Made by a program: the position numbers and the translations under genes. From the NCBI GenBank assembly GCA_001566295.1, contig KQ964258.1:248001-312000 (forward strand): a stretch of DNA of 64,000 nucleotides, written 5' to 3'. The DNA comes from Microdochium bolleyi (taxonomy: Eukaryota > Ascomycota > Sordariomycetes > Xylariales > Microdochiaceae). The notes beneath the pieces were generated by a model that was given only the letters and a program-made list of their open reading frames with translations, had not been told where the DNA came from and ran no database searches. The number at the start of each line of letters is the position of its first letter. Positions within the stretch are counted from its first letter, which is position 1. This document shows positions 21,912-34,152 of the stretch, piece by piece.

Positions 21912-23046
21912 AGACGCGTGCGCGGGGAACATTGCTCTTGTACAACATAAAACACCAACGTGGGAGCACCTGGCTACCACTTTCCGGCCCGACAACCATT
22001 GTATATACAACCAGGCTGCCCTGGATGTCGAGGAGCCCGCACTCAACGTACATAACCTTACACGCACGAAACGCGCACGTTCATACATACACAGCATCCT
22101 TTTTGTAAGACCAAGCAAGCAAGCGGAGGAAAGGGGTGATTACGGTGGATAGAGTAGCGAGTGATCCTCGTGGAAACGAATCGAATGAATCAAGGAATGG
22201 GCCAGCGGCTCATGGAATCAAACACACATACACACACGCACCTCTGGAAGCCGTCGTAACTCGCTTTTGAACCTTTGGTCTGTCGGTACGCCGTCTTGAT
22301 GCACCTGACAGAACGTCAGTCGACTGCTATGTTCCCTCCCACCGCACCAGCACGCTTCTTGTTCCGATCTTGTCGTCTGCGCTGCTCAGAATCTCGCCGT
22401 GCCCCTCCACCCCTGTAATTGGGGCCGCCGCGGCCGGCGTAAGCCAGTGTTGACGACGATGGCAAGCTGTTCCCTCGAAAGAGTCCCACAGCAAATTACC
22501 ATCACCGTGCACTCACAATGTCTCAAAATCCACCAAGTCGAAAAGAAGAGTCATCACGTATCCTAGGGAAGCTAGCTACCTAGGTAGGTAGCCGTGCGCG
22601 TGTGTGCGTGTTCTCATTGAGAAGGAAGGAAAGTCTTAATAACGTGATTTTTGATGTACAAGGAACAGCCCGCCCACCCGCTCACTCGTCGAGCTGGCCC
22701 CGGCGTCTGGGGGGTTCTTACTCCGTCGAAGAAAACCTCCGCGGCAAACACACGTGCATGAGCCGCGATAAGCCCTCTCTTGAGTCAAAGGCACACTCAC
22801 ACGAGAGTGAACGAGACCTTCGTCTACCTGTATCTCCCCAACCTTCCCACTCCCTTGATTTCTCTTTCAACATGATCATCGTCCTTCAATTCATGTCTAT
22901 TGTCTCGTGGCCTTTTTCGTGATGCTTCTCGGAGGGCTCTACCCCGTCGCATAACTCATTGGCTCTACTTTCCTTTTTACCCACCATCATAGATATCATG
23001 CGCCCGACCCCCCGACACGTCAGACATGTATCGGTCGTCGAGTCGT
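21912..23046. other. intergenic, convergent 3' ends
   Basis: Lies between the 3' ends of the 19923 gene and the Blm10 gene. Contains a palindrome CTACCTAGGTAG at 22576-22587 followed by a G/T-rich stretch. No gene is supported. Confidence 0.5.
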
Positions 23047-26000
23047 CTAGGCGAAGTAGCTCTTCCACAGCACACCCTCTAGATCCTCGAGCTGCTCGGG
23101 CGTGAAATACTATATCGAGGCGAAACTGTTAGCATGTATGACCAGGGTGACTACCGTAGCCCGGCATGGTAAAGGCATGCATGACCAGCCTGCGAGCAAA
23201 AAAAACAAGAAACAAGGAAAAGTCGGACATACCTTCTGGTCAACACCCCAGCTGTCTTGCCTGGTTTTCTTGAACTCCGCAAGAATCCCCTTGGTCGCCT
23301 TGCCGACGATACCCGAGTCGTTGGCCGCCCGGCGCGCCAGCACGGCCAGGATCTCAGGCATCCACTGTGGCGGCGGCGTCGCGTAGGGGAAAGCCTCGAT
23401 CAGCGCACCCAGGCCCAGGATCGCGGCGTGCCGCTGCACAATCTGATTTGTGTGGTTGACCGGAGTCTCCACCCCGGGCTGCTTGCGCTTAGGCATCGGG
23501 TTCTTGTCGAGCTGCTTGACGAACCGAGCCTTCAAGGTCTCGATGATCGGGTTGCGGATGCCGACGGGCGAGCAGCGGATCATGCCCGCGAGCGTGGCCG
23601 CGGCGACCTGCCGGACCTCAGGCTGCGAGTCCGAGAGCATGTCGCCCACAGCGTTGAACAAGGTCTCCCGCTGCTCCGCGTTCATGAGGAAGAGCCGGCG
23701 GAAGTAGATGACCTGCATGTTGACGAGGGACCGAAGACGCTGGTGCCAGCTCGTGGCACTCTTGCCGAGACGCGTGAGCGCGGCCGTGAACGGGCCGTCC
23801 TCGCCGGTGCGGAAAGGAATGTTAGGCAGATGTCGGTAGACGTGGTACGCGAGGCGCATGAGCTCTGGGTCCTCCTTGACGTCCATCATGTGCAAGAGCT
23901 GGTCGATGAGCTTCTCGTGGAAGAACGGCACTAGCTGAATACACTCCTGCGATGAGAGCGTGCAATCAAGCCAGGTCAGAACAGTCTTCGAGCCCGAAGT
24001 GTAGGCAGACGGGGTCTGCTGGCCGGGAGTCCGCTCCTGGCGCCAGATCTCCAGCTTGTCAAACACCTCCCGGATAGTCGTTGACAGCTCCTCGCTCGGC
24101 TTGTACGGCCTAATGCCAATGCTGGACTCGACTTTGTTGGCCTCGAGCAGAGTGCTGACGTCCTTGAAGGATTCGTGGTACCGTGTGCGGTAGATGGTCG
24201 AGATGACGCGGCCCATCGATTCGCGGACCGACTTGTACGGGTGGTCGATGTGGGCCAAAAAGTCCTCGAGGATGGGCTTCTCGTGTCGGTAGTGCCAACC
24301 GCAATCGTTGATGAGGAACTCCAAAAGCTGCACTTTGGAAGACTCCTTGAACGCTGCGTTCGAGGTCATGTCCAGCCGGAACGAGCTCAGGCTCTCCACG
24401 AGCTCATGTGCCCGGCGAGGATCCTTTGTGTCAATGATGAAGTGCAAGCACGTTATCCAATACTGTAGATTCTCCGGCGTCAGGCTCTCCGCGAAGATCT
24501 TCAGGATCATGGGCTGCGCAAATCCCCAAGACTGCTCCTTTATCTCGACTGGGTCGTCTGAGGTGCCAGCTAGCAGAGCTCCGAGGATTTCCGAAGTAGC
24601 ACGATGCTGATGCTTGTCACTGCCATCTCCATATACCTCGATGGTGAGCTCCTCGACGTCCTTAAACTTGAGCTTCGTCTGGCCGTAGTTCATCAGGTCA
24701 AAGACGTGCATCAGGAGGATGACGTTCTGGCTCCTGAACCTGTCCGAGGACTGATCTCGGGGCTCCTGCTTGAGGTACTCGAAGCACTGGGCCAGCCAGT
24801 CACGGGTGACAATCTCGCCAATCTGCTTGCGAGCCGCCTTCTCAACGTCATCATAAGAGTCAAAGTGATGCGGCTTGGTGCGGAAGGCTTTCACCTTGTC
24901 ACCCCAGACCAGCCAGCCGGCATGGTCACTGTCAACAAAGTACTCGGCATTTTCAGAGTCTTTGAAGCTGTCCAGGAACTTTTGGGTCCACTTGGGGTCA
25001 TCCTTCGGGATGGGGATGAGCAGCTTGTTGGGGTCGTGCTCATTCTCGAGGAGGTAGTCCTTGTACGAGTGGTTGTACACGGCTCTCTGGTCAATTGCCG
25101 TGAAGATGTTGGAGAAGGCAGTCATGTAACTAGCCCTCAGACCCGGATGCGAGTCGTTTGCGCCCTTGCCGACCAGGTCAATGAACTGCGGGGGCACCAG
25201 CGTCTCGAAGCGCAGAGTTAGGTTCGTGGCAAAGATGGCGCAACGGCTTGCTATCTTCCAGTGTTTCTCCTTGGCTTCGTCGATCAGCTCAAGACCCAAA
25301 GCAGCCTTCTTCGCCTCGACCTGCCGTCTTCGCTCAACGACGAAGTCGTGCTTGCTCTGAATCGCAGCAGCACAGTTCTCCTCAGGGCGGATAAGATCGA
25401 TAATCTCATCATCCGTCAAGATCATGATCTCCATCCTCTTACCGAACTCAATCAGTGGGTACAGTGCGGTGGCACCGACATTCTGGATGGAGCTCTTGTC
25501 GACAGCAGCCGTCTCGATGTACATGCGCATGGCATCGGGCGCGAATCTCCAGTCACGGAGGAGCGTCTTGAGCAGACTAGTGAAGAACAGTGTATACATG
25601 GCGCCTTTTATACGATCGTGGTCATTCTCGTCGAGTGCTTTGCGGAACCTCTGAAGGATGACTGGAATGACGAGAGGACGACCACCAATCAAGACCTTCA
25701 CGGAAGCGTCTTGCGCACCCTGGGCTACCCTGCGCACGTCGGCGTACAGTGATAGCGCTGACTCGGCCAAGTCGAGAAGCAGCTGCTTGTCCAGCTCGCT
25801 CTTGCGACGAATCGTGGCGTTGTGCTTGACGCGCTGCAGCTGGTACGCGTCTGCGCGCTTGATGAGCAGTGGTCGGGGGTACTGCTTGCGCAGGCCACTG
25901 ATCTTGAATGGTGCGACATCCGCCTTGTACAGACGGACCAGGCGCTCCAGAGGGTGGGCAGATCTCTCGAACCCAACATCTGTAATCCATGTGCGGTAAG

Positions 26001-29000
26001 TGCTGTACAGTGATGTGAAGCATGACACGTCATCCTCCTGGTGCGCGTTCAGGAAAGAGTGAGTTCGGGAAAGCAGGCGCCCGATATCCTCTCGGAGTTC
26101 GTGCATTCGGTTGTACAGGGAGCTGTCAGTCGACAACAGGTAGCCGCTCTCGTAGCGGAACTGGGGTTTCGTCTCGTCGTCCTCACCAACGTCTGCGAGC
26201 GGGTCGTCCTCTTCTTCGTCGCTCGCATCATCCTGCATCAGGTCGTCTCCGTCGGTGTCCTTTGCGCCATTCGTCTGGGGGTTCGCCTCGCCGGAAGCGC
26301 GCCTAGGGTCGAACAAGTTCGCAATGCCAGAGATGACGAGTCGCAATTGAGTCAGCTGTCTCGACACCTCGTCGGACCACTCCTTGTTCTTGCCATTGCG
26401 GCTCACAGGAGGCTCGTCGCTCATGAATGCCTCTAGGGTCTTCATCGCGCCACCGGCCTGCGACTCGAACAGCTGCACCGCAAACTCGATCTCGTCGGGG
26501 ACAGGCCTGTGCCAGCGGATGGTGAGATCCGAAGGCGCAGTAACCTGGCCCCAGTCACCAACGTCGAGGCCTCGCTCGAGCACATCAGGCTCATACAAGC
26601 GGTTGTCGACAGGGTAGACGTGAGTAAGGTTGAGCAGGAGGTGGTGAATGTAGTTGCTGATATGGATGGTCGGCAGGCCTTTGCACTTCTCCTGCATGTA
26701 CTCTGCAATGTTGAAGAGCTCCTCTTTGTAGTTGAGAACTTCGCTGCCAACATGGACGACGCACATGCTGAGTATGCTTACGTGCCAGACAAGCGCACGG
26801 TCGCGTGGCATGATCTCCGTTCCGCTGCTCCTGTCCGACGCGGCACCGTTGAAGTCGATTTCGTTGCGGATGTTGACGATCAGCATGGGGATGAAAACCT
26901 TCAGCGTCTTTTCTGGGTTGACCTTGCAAAGAGCATTGCATATCCATGCCATCGCGTCCCGAGCTTGGTGAACAACGTGGGACGAGACAAAGCTGGCGAG
27001 TTTCTCGAGCGCAATATCGAAAAGATCGTCCGATAGTGACGCAAACATCGGCGTGAGGGCCGCTGGTAGCGTATTAATGATGTTATCCTCGGGAGAACCA
27101 GAGCGGAGCTGTGAGGAATCAGGCAAGTTCTCGAGCAGAGTGAAGACTTTTCCGAGCAGGGCAAGGAGGAACTCGCCGAAGCCAGCTGTGGAGGAGCGGA
27201 CGATGTCAGCCTCCTCCTCGTCGCTGAGCTCGTTCTCGTAGTCGATCTTGACATCTGAGCCTTCACGCTCCATTCTCTCCATCTCGCCCTGAACCCACTG
27301 CATGGCTAGGGATGTGTCGTGGATAGTGTTGTTCTCCTTCGTCAGGGGAACAAATGGGATACTGTAAGCGACACTCTGGAAGAAGTTCAGGGTGTACTGC
27401 GTCTTGTGCAGGTCGTTGGCATCGATGCCAGGCAGGGCCAGAGCTAGCAGTGCTGTGATGTGGCACCTGAAGCCCTTCTGTCGCGACATGACATTGGCGA
27501 TCATCTGCAATCCGCAGAGACTGGAGGTCGTCCTGTGCACCTCAACTAGACCCTGCAAGCTGGGGTAGAACCTCTGCAAGGCACCAGGCAGCATCAAATC
27601 AGGCTCAAGGAACGTAAGATTCTGTAGCGCGCCAAAGTACATGCCGGTCACCTTGCTGCTCTTGCCGAACAAGCCCATGAAAGTGACTTCGCGCAGGCTC
27701 AGCACGAATCGCTTCTTCAATGCCTCGTCAATCTTCCTGTCTGATGGTGTGTCCTGCTCGCCACGCTGCTCCTTGTTCCAACGAGACACAAACAGCTCGG
27801 TCAGGTAGAAGGTAAGCTGCGCCAGCATGACAGTCCAGGCGCCGCTGTTGGAGGGGTGGAAGAAGGTATCGACGGACTCCATGAGACCTTCGAGGTTGCT
27901 CAAGATAGAGCTGTCCTTGTCGAGGCATTGCGGCGACAGAGACGACACAATCCATCTCGCCACGATGTAGGAGATGGGATGCTTCTTCTTGTCCTTCTCG
28001 AGGAAGATGCCCATGCCGGCTGAATAGTCCAGCGATGTGTAGGGCGAGTTGGCCTGGCCAACGGGAATCTCTGTCAGGCGTAGGATGGCTGTGAATATGA
28101 GGTCGGACTGCTCTCTCGTGAAGATGCCGTGCTCGCCGAATGGGACGGGCTTCCAAGTTAGATAATCTCTAGCCATTCTCGAGAAGATATCGATGAAAGC
28201 AGTATCGACAGCTTTCGACCTGGTCATTAGGGACCAGAGGTGGAAGAAGGTCGGGACAAAGTCTGACGGCTGCGACTGGGGCTCCGTGATCGACGCGGGC
28301 CGTGTGGGCATGAGGATGTTGAGCGTGCCCACCACGATGTAGGCATTCTGGATGTCCGATGTGCTGAAATAAGGGAGGAGCTCCTCGAGCATCGCTCTCC
28401 TCTCGTTAGGATCAAAGTATGACTGGGCCTGCAGGCATAGCTTCCAGAGGTGCTTGAGTCCGCGACGTCGTGAGGAGTGGTGTGCTGGGGCTTCGCTAGG
28501 GAGCACGAGAGCTCTGATCTCTTTCCATAAAGGCCGCCAATCGTAGGTGAGGTCGTCCTGTGGCTTCAAGCACTGTTTTCTCCTGACAAGATGCAGCTCG
28601 AGTCAGCTGGGCGACGCAAAGAGCGGGAAGAGGCGAAGCACGACAAGACCTCTGGAGTCAGGCAGAAACATACCTCGTGAGAGTCGACACCATTTTTGCG
28701 AACCTGTCCGCCGTCGAGCTGTCCAGGCCCGGCGCGAGGGACAGGTGGAAGTACAGGGTCGCCAGCTTGGCCCTGAGCTGTCGGGGCATGTCGAACTTGA
28801 GCGCCAGCCATCCCTGGAGCTGGCGCGTCCAGTGGAGGGCGCCCGAAGAGAAGTCCTCGGCTTTGATAGAGATGTAGAGGTGCTTGAGGATTCCGCGCAG
28901 CGCGGCATCGCGCTCGGCCTCCTCCTCGACGTCATAGGGCAGGAGCTCGAAGTACGCAAAGGTACGGGGGCGGTAGCGCTTCTTGCTGCCGTCAGCGTCG

Positions 29001-29134
29001 TCGTCATCGCTCGAGGGGGGCAGGCCGGGGGTGGTGGCTCGCGAGATTGTGTCGCCGGCGGCGGCAGCGCTGCTGAGGAATTGGGAGACGGCCGAGAAGG
29101 CCGTCATGGAGGAGGGGTCGAGCCCTTCGTCCAT
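23047..29134 (-). CDS. BLM10: proteasome activator Blm10/PA200 (PSME4 family)
   Basis: Three exons: 29134-28674, 28582-23233 and 23109-23047. Introns are 91 nt and 123 nt with GTATGT donors, and the product is 1957 aa (yeast Blm10 is about 2140). The protein is a giant HEAT-repeat solenoid that caps the 20S proteasome and promotes ATP-independent breakdown of peptides and some proteins. Recognised from YFELLPYDVEEEAERDAALR near the start, DWRPLWKEIRALV just after the first splice, and the C-terminal block (NPIIETLKARFVKQL, AILGLGALIEAFPYATPPPQ, WMPEILAVLARRA). The acidic insert near the middle (DDASDEEEDDPLADV) is typical. The last exon adds 20 residues ending in SYFA, which takes the place of the HbYX tail (YYA in yeast and human) that inserts into the alpha-ring pocket. 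Without splicing the last intron the tail would be lost. Confidence 0.95.
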
Positions 29135-30183
29135 GTTGAGGGGCTGTGAGGGCCGGGTGACGGCGGCGTCGAGCGGCAGCCTGTGGCGTCGTGGGACGGA
29201 TCCAGCGTCGGGGAGTATCGTGTCTTGTATGGGCTAACGGTGTTTATAGATGCTGGGAGTTGACAGATGTAGGGGAAAAGGGAGAGGCGTCGTCGTTGAC
29301 TCGTGTCACGCAGTACGGGTTCGGGTGGTGATGCGCTGAGCAAGCTCGATTGCTGGACGGCGGAGGGGTCGTGAGGGCTACGACAAGCCTGGAAGCTGTG
29401 TGACCCAAGAACGTACTGTCGATAATGGCAGAAGAGGTCGTGGTCGTCGCCGTCGTTGTCGTTGTGGCAAGGACCGGCCGCTATCAAGTCAACAGGAAAG
29501 GGCGTCGTTGATTTGATCCGGGTGCTGCTGGCAAGGCACGCGGTGGTCGACGTAATGCACAGCGCAGCTCGGCGGGCCATGCTGTCACAGCCGCCCGGCC
29601 ACGCAGACACCTTGCAAGCCTGGAGCTGTCCCCTTGCGCTCTAGCGCCATCTTGCCACTCCCGACCCTAGATTCCGTCCCCTCATCATACCTGCACCCTG
29701 ACAAAGCCTGGTGGGGCCCTGCCCGAGAGGTCATGGCAGGTAGACGTCCTCATTGCGTGGTCAAAGGCGTCACCAGGCTGGCAGCCTTCAAGGGTCTATC
29801 TTCCACGGGATCTCAGGCAGAGGAGAGTCGAACCCTGGTTCCGAATGATGTCTTCTGCTTGCAAACATCTGATATATTACATTGATGTGTATGCAAAACT
29901 CTAAACGGCCACAATTCAAGGATGAGAGAGAGAATAGGACAAACAACGAGAACAAGAAAAGACCAAGACTTGACGCCAAGCCCAAGAGTAAAACACACTT
30001 AGAGCGTGTGTGAGTTGGGCAAACTTCTTCCGCTATTCCGCGAGGCACACCAGGTCGGGACGTCCACAGCAGGGACGGGCCCCTCCCCCAGTGTTGTCTC
30101 CAACGATGAATAAAGCCAGGCCCGAAATTCTTTCTCTTCGACCCTCTTCATTCGTGAACCGCCCGCCCTCTGCAGACGCTTGC
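29135..30183. other. intergenic region
   Basis: Promoter side of the Blm10 gene and 3' side of the MFS gene, both on the minus strand. No protein-like frame or repeat of note. Confidence 0.5.
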
Positions 30184-31990
30184 TTACTCCTTCTTCTTAT
30201 TCACACGCGGCAGCAGCAGCCACAGGCCCATGATGACGGCGAGCAGCGCGACGATGAAGGGCTGCAGCACCTGGACACCCTTGGCCTGCGCGAGGGCGCC
30301 CACGGCGAATGGCAGGATAGCCGCGCCGCTGCCGCCGAACGCCGCGGCGAACCCGATGGCGCTCACGTGCAGCGACCGGGGCAGCAGCTTGGACATGACG
30401 ACAATGACGCCCGGGAAGAGGGGCCCCAGGAAGAAGCCCACGAGGCCCACGGCAACGGTGGACACGATGAACTGCGGCACGAGCCAGAAGAGGATCTGCA
30501 GGCCGATGGCGATGGGAAGGTAGATCTGAACAAGTGTGGTGAGATTTCCTGTCAGTCCTGGAGAGGTCCTGTGTTTATCGGGGAATGCATGTTTGCAACT
30601 CACGGTGATGGCTAGTCGCTCGCCGATCCTCGGCGTAACGAAACCCAGGATCACCCTCCCGACGGTGATGCCCAGCCAGAAGCCCATAGCAGCCATGCCG
30701 CTGGCAAAGGCCTCGCCCTGGCGGACCTGGATCATGAACTCGACGATCCAGCCGCCCAGAGCGACCTCGACACCGACGTAGCCCAGCAGGAAGATGGCGC
30801 AGAGCCAGGTGACACGGGCACCCGGGCGGTGGAGCAAGGCGTGGCGCAGACCACCACTCTTCTTCTTCTTCTTCTGGATGGAAGCAACAGCCTCGTCAGT
30901 GGTGGTGGCCGTCATCTCTGCGGGCTTGTCGCCGTGGTCCGCCAGGGAGTCCCGGTATACATCGCCGGTGGCTGACCAGAAGGTGTATGTCGTCGAGACG
31001 AGCTCGAGGCTCGCCATGCCGATCTATGTAGAATGTCAGTTTACGAAGCCAATGCTGCTGTAAAGCACATTGACGGACCATAATGTAGTAGTAGTACCAC
31101 CATCCAGTCCCTGCCTTGGTGATAAGCGTTGTCGCAATGAGCGGCGCCAGGACCGCTCCCAGCCCGTACAGGCCATGCAGGAGACCCAGGATCTCGTTTG
31201 CGTTGGTCATGTTCCCAATCCAGGCGTTCCACGCGGCGTCTGCGAGGCCGTTGCCCAGACCGGCGAAGACAAAGGCGACGACAAGGACTGGGTAAGGCGG
31301 GTGCGTTGCGATGATGATGTAGGCCACGAGGTGAGCGATACCGGTGAAGAAGGCAACGCCGCGCTGGCCAAACTTGAGATGCACGTGGTTGTTAAGGAGG
31401 GCAGCCGCAGTGTAGCCGACGAAAGGGGACAGGAAGAGGAGGGACACGATCGTGTATGAGAGGCCGTAGTATTCTTGGATCTGCTCGTCGAGTCAGTTTC
31501 TCAGCCAGGGAGATTTGGAGGCTACGTGCCCCGACGAGGATCATAACGTACATATGGGATAAGAGGCTGCCAAACACAAATTAGCATTACTATTCAGGAG
31601 GGAGTAGACTCCGGACAGACAGGGGCAGCTACTCACGCCATAAGCAGCATCGTTCGACCCCATGACGACAAACGAGAAGAAGCAGGCACCGACCCGCGGG
31701 ATATTGCTCCTGGGCGAGTTCCACTTCTGGAGCGGCTCGGCCGCGGTGGTGGGCGGAGGGAGGGCCGTCATGTCGCTCTCCCATAGGCCGCCGTTGCCGG
31801 CGACGGGGGCGACGGTGCCGGCAGCATCGAAGCTGGATCGCGACTTCCTGCTGCTGCTGCTGTTGCCGCCGCCGCTGCTGCGCAGGGATCGACCTCCGGA
31901 GGCTGGGGCGGACTGCTTTACTGGCGATGGGGGACGGATCGAGCTCAAGGGCTGGAGCTCGACGACGGTGGCGGCTGATGTGGACGCCAT
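30184..31990 (-). CDS. MFS transporter, BSC6-like, with a 15-nt microexon
   Basis: Five exons, all phase 0: 31990-31637, 31566-31552, 31480-31079, 31023-30604 and 30525-30184; 510 aa. The second exon is only 15 nt (PLIPY) but restores the family block GSNDAAYG-PLIPY-IQEYYGLSYT, the end of helix 1. The N-terminal 90 residues are polar and Ser-rich; membrane helices then alternate regularly in two halves. A Lys-rich cytosolic loop (QKKKKKSGGL) separates the halves, and the protein ends RVNKKKE. It resembles the fungal group that includes yeast Bsc6 and fucose-permease-like porters. The substrate is unknown. The donor after exon 3 is the weak GTCCGT, but the join gives an unbroken helix (YYYYIM-IGMASLELV). 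Confidence 0.85.
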
Positions 31991-34152
31991 TAGGGACGGG
32001 TTGTAAGTGTTTGACGGCCGAGATGCCCTCAAGAGACCGTGGCGGGTGAAGAAGCGTGTTCAATGGGTGATGTTGAGATTGCCGAACACAGACCAACCAA
32101 TATCGTGGTCAGAGAAAGTTGCCAGATAGCCGGTGAGGGTAAGGGGAAGGGACAAAAAAGAGGCGGTGGAAGTGATTTATACGCGGCCGAGCACAGTGTA
32201 TGCCGCCCTCGTCGGCAGAAGCAAGATGCAAGGGCAAGCAAGGTGTGAGGATGTGTATGTGTCAGTCTGGGCATCCATGGATGGACAGACTTGGACGGTG
32301 ATGTCGACAGCGCGCAACAGCACCCTGCTGCAGTCTCTCTCCACTTGATGGCTTGCAGGGGCAGGAGCGCCTCTGCCGAGTCTGCTGCTCTGCTTCCCCG
32401 TGGGCTGGCTGCAGCTGTGGGGCCGCGCCGCCAGGACGGCGGATGGCGGACGGCGGACGGCTAATCGTCGGCGGCCGGCCGGGCTTTGGATTCCTCGCAT
32501 GCCATCAGCTGCACTAGAGATCAACGTACGGAGTACTTGCCTGGAGACATGCGAGCCAGCTTCTACACGGGCGACAGGTAAACCACATCTCCAGCTATCG
32601 GACCGACACTTCTTTCAGCCATCCCCCGACCTTGGAAGTGACACGGAGCTCGTCCAGCGGACAGATCGAATCACTGCGTGCATGCTCAGGCTCAGGCCGG
32701 CCAGGGCGGAGAAGCAGGCGGAGTTTCCTCCCCCCCAGCACGGGGCGTGTTGTGGGGCGCACCGACCACTGCTTAGGGAGCCACACCGTCAGCTGGCGGA
32801 GTTGCTCCTTTGCTTGTCTCATTGACCACCACCTGGAGTGTTGGACAAGTAGTCTACAATTTAAGGTATGAGTTGATGACAGCAACGCAGCTTGCTTTCC
32901 CACAGGCCAGCCCGTCCGTGCTTCCCAGACACTGCCAAGCACGCCCAGCATACAGATGGCAGCCCACCAGAAAACCCTGTAGCATTACACATCTCCATAC
33001 ACACACAAGCATCATCCCCCAGCTTTTTCTTTGCCCGAGTGACTCAGACTTGTTTGCGTGCTTTCTAATCTTGCTACCTCTTCGGTTCATTCTTGTCCCT
33101 TTTCAGTTTCTCTTTGGGATATGTTCCTAAAAACGTAGATACCTAGAAAGCACCCGCGTGACCCAATCTGGGCACGCTGACAATGCCCATGATTACAAAC
33201 CCCACGTCTTCCCCGATCTCTTCCCCAAACCGGCTCGCCGCTCCTTTGCTCGCTGGCCGCGGCCCCCCCGGCCGGCCCGCCACTCCGCCTCGGGTTGCCG
33301 GCCGCTTCTTTCGACCGCCACGTACCGCAGCACCACCACCAGTTGACCTCCGGAGCCGCACCGCCCCTCCTCCGCCTCCTCTCGTCTGTTGTGCCATTGT
33401 TCACCCGTACCCGCCCCTGCTGCTTCTGCTCTCATAACGTCATCTCAAGCTCAGTCCAGCAGGCAGGCACACCTAGGGCGTCAATTGGCCGGCCAACATC
33501 ACACAAGAGAACAGACCGTCCTCTCTCTCCCTTGCTTCCTTGCGCCATGCTGTGCCTTCCACTACAAGTCCGATGCTACCCAGAAGCTTCACAAAACTGC
33601 CATCACTTCAGCCGCACGCAGAGAAGGCTTAGGCATTTCGCTTCATGAGCTTGTATTCTCCTGCTCATCAGGGTATCTCTCTATACGTTGGTCATGGCTA
33701 TATCCAAAAGGCAAGGGGAAAAAAACCTTCTAGGCTATGTACATCGTCCAGGGGCTGCTGCTATTAGGTCGTCCTCCGGTTGTACAAATCCTCGATTCTC
33801 GAGATGCCATGGGACCAAAACCTCCATATTTGCTAGGCTCCAGAAAGATTGACAAACAAGATAGCAGGCGCTTTTGCGGAAATCGTGGTTGTGGCCGCTG
33901 ATAATAGCCCAACTCGTAAAGGCTGGCTCTCGACGCCATTTTCAGATCGCCTTCAAATCAGGCGTCGTTAATCTTTCGTGATATTAGTGTAAAAGGTGTT
34001 GTACTCAAGGAAAATGCATTCATAGTCGTCCAGTTTTCCTGCAGTCGCGAGTCGTGTGGCCGTGCTCGAGGATGCATTTGCCAATCGTGGATAACATCAA
34101 CGAGAAACATGCTGCGGCTGCGTCTCGGCAACGACTTGAATCCAAGTGTCGC
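31991..34152. other. intergenic region
   Basis: Promoter of the MFS gene plus 3' flank of the 34153 gene. Pyrimidine-rich on the plus strand around 33000-33560. No frame on either strand looks like a conserved protein. Confidence 0.5.

Noticed and set aside
24604..25752. Long plus-strand frames opposite Blm10
   Set aside because: Antisense shadows of a gene whose identity is secure.
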